A stretch of DNA of 64,000 nt, taken from NCBI GenBank assembly GCA_019096195.1, contig JAGTXK010000219.1:930001-994000 (forward strand). Reading direction: 5' to 3'. The stretch is from Boletus sp. NGJ. Taxonomy: Eukaryota; Basidiomycota; Agaricomycetes; Boletales; Boletaceae. The notes below the pieces were generated by a model that saw only the letters and a program-made list of their open reading frames with translations, was not told where the DNA came from and made no database searches. The translations under genes and the position numbers were made by a program. This document shows, in pieces, positions 1-8,999 of this stretch; the stretch's first letter is position 1; every line of letters starts with the position of its first letter.

Positions 1-789
1 TTGGTGGATCACCAGGTCCGAGATTTCGCGTCCTGACTAGAATTTAATCCAGGTAGTCAATGCGCTCCTCACTCAACTCGACAAACTAAAACATAGAAAA
101 AATGTGTTGGTGATGTCAACCAGTAATCTTGCTAAAGCTATAGGTTTGCACATCCCTTCTCATTGCAGTGCAGAACTGCCTCTTACAAGTCGATAGACTC
201 TGCCTTCGTTGACAGGGCAGATATTATCCAATACGTCGATAACCCGCCTCGCGAGGCTATTTACGAGATTTTGCGTAGTTCACTCTGCGAATTCGTTCTC
301 AAGGGGATCGTACAGGAAGTGGTCAGTCAAGACCGTGCATCCAGCCGCTAAGAGAATCGCTGATTGGTTCGTAGTCTGTCCCTCCGTTAGAGGATGTGCT
401 GTACATGGAAAAACATGGGTGGTACTTGGAGACCCGTTCATCTGGAGAGATCATCGACCAATCTCATGCTCAAAAGGATAAGATTGGGCAGGCGCTCCTC
501 GGGCTCGCCGCTCAGTGTAGGGTATGGTACTCTTTTTTTCGCCACGCTGATAACCAACGCTGCACGACCATAGGACCACGGCCTCTCAGGTCGTGCTTTG
601 CGGCGCCTTCCCGTCCTCGCTTTAGCGCGCTACATCGGTGCTAGTGTCAATTCCTCATACACACCCGCGCCTCCTGCTCCAAACAGACTTTCATCCAAGG
701 GAGCTCTTCAGTCAGACATCAACCTGTGGCTGAATGCTATGGAGAAAGTTGTCAACGATCGGGTTACTGAACACGAGAAGTTGGCGTAG
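1..789 (+). CDS. PCH2: Pch2/TRIP13 AAA+ ATPase, C-terminal part (gene starts before window)
   Basis: Pch2/TRIP13 is a hexameric AAA+ ATPase that remodels HORMA-domain proteins (Hop1, Mad2) in meiosis and the spindle checkpoint. Exons read as 53-143, 197-321, 393-521 and 574-789 and join in phase. Visible family motifs are VVNALLTQLDKLK, the sensor-1 region ending NLAKAI joined across an intron to DSAFVDRADI, then YEILRSSLCE, and the lid-helix segment GLSGRALRRLPVLALARYI, which matches human TRIP13 well. Introns are 53, about 71 and 52 bp. The donor of the second intron could be 319 or 322. The exon before position 53 is uncertain: an intron may end at 40 or at 52. Walker A and B lie upstream of the window. 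Identity is firm from the C-terminal motifs. Confidence 0.9.
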
Positions 790-982
790 TTCGTTGATGT
801 ACCCCCCACGAGATAGTTGTCGGACATGTGTGTCGTAGAGAATACCGAGTTGACCAACCAACGCAACTGAAAGCTTCTGCAGCTGCTTTGTCGTGGTATT
901 TGATATGCGCATAAAACAGTGTATATCCAATTCCCTGACTACCCCGTGGAGGACCACAAATTAATTTCCATGAAATGACGGA

Positions 983-2971
983 TCAACTGCTGAGTGCTTG
1001 AGATAGGGCCATCGTATACAAGAAAGAAGTTAACCCACAAAAATTTATTGGCGGAACCAATGGCCGTGCCAACACACAACTCCCGATCGCTGAGGTGGCT
1101 AGTCCTCTCGCAGCTGCCAATTGTCCTGACTGCACTTTCCCCGAGTCTTTCTTCCCAGAGAGACTCTCACCATCGGCTGTCCTGCCAGCCTGGAAGTTCA
1201 CCATTTCTGTCCAATCTTCACGTGAAACGTTGGATCGACCACTTTCTGTGCGCAGATACAGGTTTTTCTGATTCCATACTCGGCGTCCGAGTCGTTCCTT
1301 GACGCGCTGGGTCTTCCGAGCGAGAGCTGGGAGAAACTCCTGAGTGTAGAAATTGGCAATGTCTTCAAAATCTTTTTGAAGGATATTCAGATGGACAGAT
1401 ACATCAAAATATTTGACGGGAGGTGACGGCCCCGAGGGTGTCAGGGAAGCGGAATCAGCAGCATCAACGAGATGGGAGGAGGATGAAGGTAGCATCTCCT
1501 TGGGTAGTACTGACGAGTTTGGATGAGATGGATCATGGTCTGGTGCTAGAGGTTGTCGTCCCTGCCGCTGCAACTCTCGCAGCTCACTGTAGTACGCTAT
1601 GTCGTTCTTCTTCCTCCGGTATGTTTGGCGCGCGATGTACCCCACAAATCGCATCAACTGCATATCTTTGTTTCTCTTTGCCGTTCCGAAGACAGACAAG
1701 AGCATGTGCCTGTTGAGAGCGAACTGAGGGGCTGGCGTTTTGTAAGGAGTGTGATAAATTTGCGTCCGCACAGCTCTGTCCACAACCCGGTCAAGTTGAA
1801 ATGCTTGGAAGAGATAGTGTCGTGCGAAAGTTGAGTGATCGACACGCGACAAGTGTTTGAGCAAGAGATGGTAAGTGGTCGAATTTGGCTTTGCATGTGG
1901 AGTCTGGTGAGGCTGAGTGGAGGCGGGGTTAAGGACGCCGAAATCGTCTTCATCGTCAAACTCAAGAGAATAATGTTGACTGGCTTGTGGAGGCAGGGGC
2001 TGTGTAAGCACTTCGAAAGCCTGAACGAGTTTGGAAACGTTTCCAGAGCGCCCGACCATATCAACGGTCGTGTTGAGTGCAGCAGTAGAGAAAGGTTGAA
2101 AGTTGGGTAATTGGGGAATACCGGCCTCGACAGTTGCGCTGTGGTCCCCTTGTACTGGTGGATGGTCGGGGAAGTCCAAGTCAATCCCATACACTAGCTT
2201 TAGAAGCTGCGAAAAGATGATCTGATCCGCGGTTTCCTTTGAGATACGCATGGCGAGGTCCAGAGCGGCAGAGGTGAAGGGTACATTGAGGGAGTTCATG
2301 TCATCCAGCAGCGTCTTGCAAAAGACTGCGCAGTCGGACTGGATCCTTGCCCTCCGAGATTTGTACATGGGAAGGGTGACTCGATGGGAAATGGACTGCA
2401 GGCTAAGACAGAATGTCCGGATATCGGGCTGGAGCTTGACGGCGTGTCTGAGCTCATCGTATACGTTCATAGAGCCATATAGGTGGCCAACGGCAGCGAA
2501 CTGCTCCAGGACGTAGTTGTAGTCATCTAAAGAGGGCTTTTGCGTTATGGAGCGAATATTGCGCATGACGGCCTTCAACCTGGCTTCATATAGGTGTGGC
2601 GCGCGAGGGGGTGCAGGACCTTGCATACGCCTAGCAGCGAACGGACGAAGGATAGAAGGGTGAGGAACGCATTTCCGAAGGACCTTTTGGTGGATTTCAA
2701 GAGGAAGACCGCTGTAGTCCAGCGCGCTCGCAAAGTCAGCGTATCTTGCCCAAACAGCCGAAGGGTCGGCGTCATCCTGGGACAGCGCGGTGCTGAGAGA
2801 GTAAAGCTTGCGATCGTGCATAGTGTCACGACCGGTGCTCGACTCGGCAGCAAGTCTGGGTTCGACGATAATTGATGTTGGTGCTGCTGGGGTGAAGTGG
2901 AGGAGGCATCGGTGTAGGAAGGGACGACGAGGGTTGGTCGTGGTTCGGAGGTTTGTTAAGGATCTCTGCAT
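983..2971 (-). CDS. PPR-like mitochondrial protein
   Basis: One unbroken frame of about 662 residues. I start at the ATG at 2971; the frame is open 23 codons further up, but only to a GTG. From that ATG the protein begins MQRSLTNLRTTTNPRRP, rich in Arg, Ser and Thr and without acidic residues, as in a mitochondrial presequence. Around residues 140-230 there are helical-repeat segments (DYNYVLEQFAAVGHLYGSMNVYDEL) of pentatricopeptide type, and further helical segments such as TYHLLLKHLSR follow. The C-terminal third is polar with Ser/Pro runs. PPR proteins of fungi mostly bind mitochondrial RNA and support its stability or translation; which RNA cannot be told. Two ACGCGT boxes lie just upstream. 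The lack of introns is unusual for this window. Confidence 0.7.
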   Translation of the reverse strand: MQRSLTNLRTTTNPRRPFLHRCLLHFTPAAPTSIIVEPRLAAESSTGRDTMHDRKLYSLSTALSQDDADPSAVWARYADFASALDYSGLPLEIHQKVLRKCVPHPSILRPFAARRMQGPAPPRAPHLYEARLKAVMRNIRSITQKPSLDDYNYVLEQFAAVGHLYGSMNVYDELRHAVKLQPDIRTFCLSLQSISHRVTLPMYKSRRARIQSDCAVFCKTLLDDMNSLNVPFTSAALDLAMRISKETADQIIFSQLLKLVYGIDLDFPDHPPVQGDHSATVEAGIPQLPNFQPFSTAALNTTVDMVGRSGNVSKLVQAFEVLTQPLPPQASQHYSLEFDDEDDFGVLNPASTQPHQTPHAKPNSTTYHLLLKHLSRVDHSTFARHYLFQAFQLDRVVDRAVRTQIYHTPYKTPAPQFALNRHMLLSVFGTAKRNKDMQLMRFVGYIARQTYRRKKNDIAYYSELRELQRQGRQPLAPDHDPSHPNSSVLPKEMLPSSSSHLVDAADSASLTPSGPSPPVKYFDVSVHLNILQKDFEDIANFYTQEFLPALARKTQRVKERLGRRVWNQKNLYLRTESGRSNVSREDWTEMVNFQAGRTADGESLSGKKDSGKVQSGQLAAARGLATSAIGSCVLARPLVPPINFCGLTSFLYTMALSQALSS

Positions 2972-3016
2972 GCTACATGCATGAGCCTCAACTTGGGGTG
3001 AAAGTTGGCGTGGTTT

Positions 3017-3046
3017 GGACGCGTCGTAAAAAATTCGCACGCGTCC
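3017..3046 (-). promoter_or_regulatory. Paired MCB-like ACGCGT boxes, inverted
   Basis: ACGCGT occurs at 3019-3024 and 3039-3044, about 48 and 68 bp upstream of the PPR-gene ATG. The flanks extend the symmetry: the left copy reads GGACGCGT and the right copy ACGCGTCC, making an inverted pair around an A/T-rich centre. ACGCGT is the core bound by MBF/DSC1 in fungi. Function here is inferred from sequence and place only. Confidence 0.4.
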
Positions 3047-3185
3047 GCGGAGAAGTTGCTCAGTAAGTCAACAGTTCTTGCACACAGATTCAATTCAGCT
3101 TGGTATCGATGTACAGAAAAGGTGTCTGTTTTATCCGTCATTTTACACCAGTACACAAAATATTGTTACAGCGCTGTCAAGAGGG

Positions 3186-4069
3186 TCACAACTTCCTGTA
3201 GACGATCAGCCTCTCCCGACCCACATGCCGCGGGATTGAAATTTCCGGGACCTTATCGAGGACTTTCTCCCAACCATCTCCGAGAACGTCGACGTAGTGT
3301 TCAGGTTTGACGAAGAACGGTGGGCCGTCATCGTCTACGGGTAGATTGAGCGGCCAGACGAGTGTGATGAGACAACCACCAGGCTTCAGTAACGCAGAAA
3401 TTTGTTTGCCCCAATCACTCCTCAGAACTGGGGGAATGGCGACGAAAAACCTAACGAACTGGCCGTCACACGGGTGCGGAGACACAGATGAGGACACACA
3501 CGTGTAGTCATAGATCAGGGTGAAGCGCTGATCATCAGGGACTGAAAAGGCGAAGAAGTCTGCTACCTCGAAGGAGACTTTGGCGTCGGGAACTCTTGAA
3601 GAACTTGCATCAAAGCGACTGACGGGGGTCAGTATAAAGTTATCGGTCTCACTTGGGCTTCTGAGGCTTACTCGCGCGCAGCCTGAATCGCCGTCGACGA
3701 TAGATCGATGGCCAACACGTCAAGTCCCAGTTGAGAGGCGATGAAGGTTGCATCGTAACCCTGTTTGACATGGATAAGTCATTCAATGAATTTAACGGAG
3801 CCTACCTTGCCACATCCCGGGATGAGAGCACGGCCATTCTTGGGAAGATCAAGCTCGCTCGACGTGATCAGGTTACGGAGGGCAGGCTGAATGTCCCCCG
3901 AGTCCCAAGGTGTGATTCCAATTTTCCTATGAGAAAATTGGACTCATTTCATTGTCTGCGCCCAGGATACTACGTGCATCACACACCATGCATTGTCCCA
4001 ACCACTGACGGGGCTTTCTTTGATAATGCGAACGAGCTCCTTGTTGGCGACTGGGATGGACTCGGCCAT
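3186..4069 (-). CDS. TPMT-family thiol/thiopurine S-methyltransferase
   Basis: Class I SAM-dependent methyltransferase of the TPMT type, which in fungi and plants methylates thiols or halides. The start MAESIPVANKELVRIIKE at 4069 joins after an intron to AWKIGITPWDSGDIQPALRNL, a family signature. The SAM-binding motif I is GRALIPGCGK followed, after a further intron, by GYDATFIASQLGLDVLAIDLS. The C-terminal exon (3186-3497) carries PPVLRSDWGKQISALLKPGGCLITLVWPL, PPFFVKPEHY and HVGRERLIVYRK, all typical of the family. About 240 residues and at least three introns. The substrate cannot be told from sequence. Confidence 0.88.
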
Positions 4070-4726
4070 GGTTTAGGTGCGATGAAGGACATCATTGAGT
4101 CTTTCCAGCCAGACGTAGTTATACGAGTAAAAAGTATCTTACGCCACCGGTTCCCATCTAAACAGTCCGTCCAAATGAGGCAAAGCGGCTGAGCCGTCGA
4201 CCCGTGCCTCTCACGGCTACCAAATTTTGTCCCGAAATGGCAAGGCTTGGCTTTTCTGGTCCGTGCGCAGAGGGGAGGGGTATATAAGCGATGGGCAAAA
4301 AAGACGACACCTCATACTTACCTTGATGGCGCACGCCCCTTCAATTAACTGGGTATGCGGGTAGTAGGGACCTTCCATAGCACGGCGACCCTGTCCATTC
4401 AGAGGGTAACTGCGGCTTGTATGGGCGTCAGCTCATGCACTGTCTCAATATTTTCCAGTCCTGCCATGGCCACTCTGGCTGGGCAGGCCGTCTTTTTTTT
4501 TTCGCACTCTCCTCTTTTTAACCCTAACCCTATGGGTATATCATAGAATTGCATGTTTCACATATATTGATGACAAGTCACAGAAGAAGCTTTCAGTCAC
4601 TCGCCTGATGTGATTGCATAGACATACAAATCATTAGTGACAACTTGTACACTGCCCATGTGAACAGACCATATATATTATACTTGACGAGCATGTTTTG
4701 ATATCAGCGCCTCGATCCCTATTTTC
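4070..4726. other. Gap between methyltransferase and SmG genes
   Basis: This 657-bp stretch holds the methyltransferase promoter, a TATATAAG at about 4281, and the SmG 3' end. On the minus strand a short coding-like segment (about 4330-4470; it contains AMEGPYYPHTQLIEGACAIK) runs into a perfect GTAAGT donor near 4321, which could be a 5' exon of the methyltransferase transcript or a very small spliced gene. I could not build a complete product. A telomere-like CCCTAACCCTA lies at 4522-4532. Confidence 0.35.
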
Positions 4727-5066
4727 CTATCGTGTGGCCTCCAAGATCTCCATCGACGTTACGCTGTTACCGCGAATCACCTGAGACGATGGGAGAATTA
4801 GACCAGATAGCAGACGATGGGAGAGATCATGCATACCACCGTGCCAATTGGATGTTTTTGGGCGGGAGTAGTCTCTTCGAGGGCATCGTCGATCACAAGG
4901 TTGAGGAATAGATCGTAGCCGCGTAGAGTACCGCTGACTTTACGGCCACCTTGCAGATGAACGAACAATTTCTTGTCCATAAACTACAAGACTCTTCAAG
5001 GTGCTATAAAGTTATGGCTGCAGACGGACGGACCTTTTTGAGTTCTGGCTGGGAGGCTTTAGACAT
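4727..5066 (-). CDS. SMX2: Small nuclear ribonucleoprotein G (SmG)
   Basis: SmG is one of the seven Sm proteins forming the ring on spliceosomal snRNAs. Three exons: 5034-5066, 4837-4983 and 4727-4780, separated by 50- and 56-bp introns, giving 77 residues against 76 in human. The protein begins MSKASQPELKK, continues FMDKKLFVHLQGGRKVSGTLRGYD (Sm1 motif) and LFLNLVIDDALE, and ends with the Sm2 motif IGTVVIRGNSVTSMEILE. Every exon join is in phase and matches the family, so the model is complete. Confidence 0.95.
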
Positions 5067-5393
5067 TCTGGAGTGTCGGTGGTGTTGAGCGCTGGCAGGT
5101 GCTTGGACGCGTCGACGGGAGTTTGCTTTGCCATGTTTGGCTCACCAAGTCATCTAGTCTAGTCATCTCTAACTGTTCTAAATAACACATTTTGTTGACC
5201 ATCACGACCAGAGTCGTCCACGAAAAATAAAACAATACCGAAACGTCCCAAGAATCCTCCTTGTCCCAAAAGTTTCAAAGTCAGTGTCGCTCCCGTTCAC
5301 CTGCCTCGCGTGCATGCGATGCTGAGCCGTGTATATCAACAGTTCCCTCACCCTCGAGCAGCTAATACATAACTAGTGCGGTGGACTGGACAG
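5067..5393. promoter_or_regulatory. Divergent promoter region, SmG / RGG protein
   Basis: A 327-bp spacer between two divergent starts. It contains one ACGCGT at 5107-5112 and no long reading frame. No clear TATA box was seen. Confidence 0.35.
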
Positions 5394-7115
5394 ATGGCCA
5401 CGCCAGCTTCCCGGACCGTACCGAACAGCCCAAACACCTCTGCTCAAGGCTCTCCTCCCAACAGAGACTGGGGCAACCTGAGGACAGGCGAATCACGGTC
5501 ATCTTTCCGTGGAATTAGTCGGGGGAGGGGCAGCCGGGGTGGTGGTGTCAGGGGCGGTCGAGGTGGAGGCCATCCGCCAAGTAACTCGGGCCAAAGAGGC
5601 GGCAGTCACTCGGATACAGCCAACAGTACACCATCTCCGTCACCAACAGTGCTCTCTGTCTCGCGTAAGCCTCTCGTGCCATCCACTGCCACGACACCGA
5701 ATGGGGTATCCGAGAAAGCTGCTAACGGTCCCGCTGATCGTGGTGGCCGGCCTAAACCGGGATCCCGTAAACAATCTCGAGCTGTTCCTGCAGTCGTGGT
5801 TGCACCCGCCTCTCCTTCTGAAACCTCCCAAACAGCTCCACCTACGCCCTCTCGATCTGCTAACCGTCGACACCGCTCTCAGCCAGGAAAAAGCCCTACC
5901 ATAACTACAAAGCCACCTCCTCTCCCTAATGCTATTAAAACACAAAAGCCACGGGGTGGCTCCACACCTGCGTCCCAGATGGTTGTGCGCAAGGATGTTC
6001 CACCACACCTCGTGGCTGCTCACCAGGCAGAGATTCGCCATGACATCGATGTGTTAGTGGAGCGTGTCAGAGCCGTCGCCATGGCTGAAAATCGTCCGAC
6101 GACTCCTGGTAGCCACATCGACTGGGCTGGTGATGAAGATGACTCCCTACCAGATCTTGATGACTGGGGCGTCACAACAACACACACCAATGCAACCCGC
6201 GATGAAGATCAGAACGAGGAGATCTCCCCGATCCTGACGGACACTCTGAAACCGCTGCCGGAGCCAAATTCAGAAGTGCACCAAGAAGAAGAGCGGGAAA
6301 TGGAAACCTATGACACTCAGCCTGAGCAAGCAGAAGAGTCGTCCATCCAACCCTCATTCCTGCCTAGTCCTACGAAAGGCGCAGCCATCACGCAGTCCAC
6401 CGCCGAGAAGGGTTCAGAACAATGTATTGTAGTGCCTGTGGAAGAACCGTCATCACCTACTCTTTTGGATGGAAGGTTTCCATTACACCACTCCCTTCCA
6501 CCCAAACCTGTCGCAGCCATGGAGAGTTTGCGTGCCCGAGGCAGATCAATCAGCAAACCTTTTAATCTTCCTCCCAAACCTTCTGTGTCTGTTATGGAGG
6601 AAGACACACTCACGACAAAAACCGCAGGACTGTCTGAGTCGATTTATGCGCCTTCCGTGGATGAACATCTTACATTGGAGAGAGAGTCGAGTGCGTCCCC
6701 CACTGAACGAGGTCTTGCTGCTTCGATTCATGCACCTGTATCTGGTTTGCCGGAATCCCATTCGGCCCCTAGCCTTCTGTCCGGTCACCCTTCATCCGCC
6801 GTCCCTCGCACCCACTCACGTTCGCAAACAGAAGGTCGACCCGGAAAGCATCAGCCGCATACTGCCCCTCCAGGTATGGTGTCGCAACGACATGGTCGAT
6901 CAGGTGCTTCCTCACCCCTTGGAAAACACGTTTATACTCATTCTCGCAATCATTCCACACCTGCCGGAGGTGCAGGCTCGCGACCACCTCACGCTTCCCG
7001 TCCTGTTATAACTGGTGAAGCAATTTCTAGGTTGGCTCGCACGATTGGCGGACTTGGACCCACTCCCCGTACCCAAGCAATCCCCGTCACGCAAGATTCT
7101 ACCATCTCATCATGA
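5394..7115 (+). CDS. RGG/Ser-Pro-rich disordered protein
   Basis: A single-exon protein of 573 residues starting at the ATG in CAGATGGCCACG; the frame is open a little upstream but only to a GTG. Near residues 40-70 there is an RGG/RG box (SFRGISRGRGSRGGGVRGGRGGG), a common RNA-binding and arginine-methylation module. Most of the rest is Ser/Pro/Thr-rich and probably disordered. A conserved-looking acidic motif HIDWAGDEDDSLPDLDDWGV lies near residue 240. No enzyme domain is visible. An RNA-binding or granule-associated role is a guess from the RGG box. Confidence 0.7.
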   Translation: MATPASRTVPNSPNTSAQGSPPNRDWGNLRTGESRSSFRGISRGRGSRGGGVRGGRGGGHPPSNSGQRGGSHSDTANSTPSPSPTVLSVSRKPLVPSTATTPNGVSEKAANGPADRGGRPKPGSRKQSRAVPAVVVAPASPSETSQTAPPTPSRSANRRHRSQPGKSPTITTKPPPLPNAIKTQKPRGGSTPASQMVVRKDVPPHLVAAHQAEIRHDIDVLVERVRAVAMAENRPTTPGSHIDWAGDEDDSLPDLDDWGVTTTHTNATRDEDQNEEISPILTDTLKPLPEPNSEVHQEEEREMETYDTQPEQAEESSIQPSFLPSPTKGAAITQSTAEKGSEQCIVVPVEEPSSPTLLDGRFPLHHSLPPKPVAAMESLRARGRSISKPFNLPPKPSVSVMEEDTLTTKTAGLSESIYAPSVDEHLTLERESSASPTERGLAASIHAPVSGLPESHSAPSLLSGHPSSAVPRTHSRSQTEGRPGKHQPHTAPPGMVSQRHGRSGASSPLGKHVYTHSRNHSTPAGGAGSRPPHASRPVITGEAISRLARTIGGLGPTPRTQAIPVTQDSTISS

Positions 7116-7371
7116 AATTTAATTTGCGACTCGCATCCTGATCTATTCGCACTGCTGTAAATTGTTTGAGTACTTGTTTTATATTCTTTGCGGATAAGTA
7201 ACTCTTGATCTCGTCGCACGTAGTCCCAAGCATATACCCACTCATCCCTTCTCCGTCATACTGGACATACCTGTATCTTGTTCTCAACGAATTAGGGTCT
7301 ATGTACCATACGTTGCGGAACTCTTATTCGTTGCTACTTTACACGCAGGTGACTCGTCGTGTGTGAAAGGC

Positions 7372-8918
7372 TTATCCTGTGCTGAAATATGATAGTTCGA
7401 GTCCGATGGCTTTAATGGGTTTCGACCGGCTTGATAGGTCCGAAACAACTCCCAAGCTGACCAGCATCTGCTTCAGGCGCCCTTCCCATAACAACGAAAC
7501 AGTCTACGGAAGAGTTGAGTGGCACAGTACAATAACATAAGGAACCAGTGCAACGGACATTGTTGGTTGATATTCTGGTTTTCACAACCCCCCTAACGTC
7601 TGATACTGAGTGAGGCGACCCTTGTTGAAGGTGACTTGGATCATTATCTCGGGACTGAGGAGAATCGTTGTCTGAGATCGGTTGCGAGAGGGTACGCCGC
7701 ATCCACCATTCTGCCCCCATGGTCCACTCGCTATCATAGCTGTAGACATTGAAGTCAAACCTTGAACACAAAGAAAGGTCCTGGGAGACCTTGGCCACAT
7801 ATGCGGCTGAAACATGGCCCATCATTGGATTGAACAAGGCTGTAATTGTAGTAGGTGGCTGAGATGGCGGTCCGCGAGGCGGGGGAGACGACGAAGACGA
7901 CTGGGTGTGAGATGATGGAGTAGACGAGTCTGAGAGCGTCGTAAACCGAATTCCGGTAGACACTGCAAAAAAAGGAACTAAATATGCTTGGGTCAAAACA
8001 GAGTTATCACCATACCTCCCGCGCTTTTCTCCTTTGCACTGATATAAAATTCTGCTCCAGCAGAAACACGGCCCTTGAGTCCACCGCCAGTAGCTTCTTC
8101 CTCGTCCACGCGTTTTGGTCGAGGACCAATCGAGGAGCTGGAATCTTCGGAAGGCTCTACGGAGTTGCCGAGCCTACCAAAATTATGCAATACACGCACT
8201 CCCCACATTCCGTCTTCAGCGCTCCAAGTATACTCGGTACACCATTTTCCGATGTCGTGCTGCAGGCTAAACATGATATTGCTCACATTCTCCCCACGCG
8301 CTCCCCCCTCTTCGGTAAGGCTGGATCGTGGGTCGGAGATGGCAGCTATTAGCGCCTGTACTGTAGGTGATAACCGAGTCGTATACAGCGCATCTAATCG
8401 ACCGGAAGGGAGGTATAGACGACCATAGAGGAGATAATCTGTCGCAGGACCCTGTCGGTCAACGTTTCAAGATGACAGATGTAAAGAGCAGCAGGAGATT
8501 ACATACCCCGCGAGTCAACACGCTGACCAGCCAGCCATTCCTCCTTTCCCTCTGGCCGTCTAGGTTTGTTATACAATTTGAATCGCTCGACCATGTCCTT
8601 GAAACGGACGTCCCGAGAGTTCTTGATGTCTAGCTCGCACGAGGTAAAGATGTATCCCACCGAGCCGTTGAGCGACGGCATCGCATTCATGGAATACGAC
8701 GTGCTAAAGAGCGGGTTTGGCGACTTGGATATCGAAAGATGCAACCCGCGCGGGACATTGAAATCGAGTATTGCTATCCCGACACTTCAGGAGAGAGGGC
8801 AGGCCATGCAAGAGGACCTACCACTGGAAGACCGGGTCAAATTAGCATAAAGGTTATCTTCGTTCCAACCAGTCGCCTTGTAATAACTTCGCAAGACGTA
8901 AGACGCGAATGAATGCAT
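7372..8918 (-). CDS. MDM10: ERMES complex subunit Mdm10 (mitochondrial outer-membrane beta-barrel)
   Basis: Mdm10 is a porin-like barrel of the ER-mitochondria encounter structure and also helps the SAM complex. Exons: 8822-8918, about 8507-8773, 8016-8451, 7559-7962 and 7372-7503. The N-terminus [22 protein letters not shown] followed by [16 protein letters not shown] matches the family start, and [61 protein letters not shown] and [10 protein letters not shown] follow in order. It ends [16 protein letters not shown]. One caution: between exons 2 and 3 the best donor (GTATGT, 8501-8506) leaves the frame off by one base, so either a weaker donor such as CGT|GTTGAC is used or the sequence has a one-base error there. 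Introns 4 (55 bp) and 3 (53 bp) are clean. Confidence 0.9.
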
Positions 8919-8999
8919 GTTCAAGTTCGTGAGGGGACTGCCGATACAGATGGCTAAGGAAAGATTACATAATGCAACATATACAACCCCCGCTTCATA

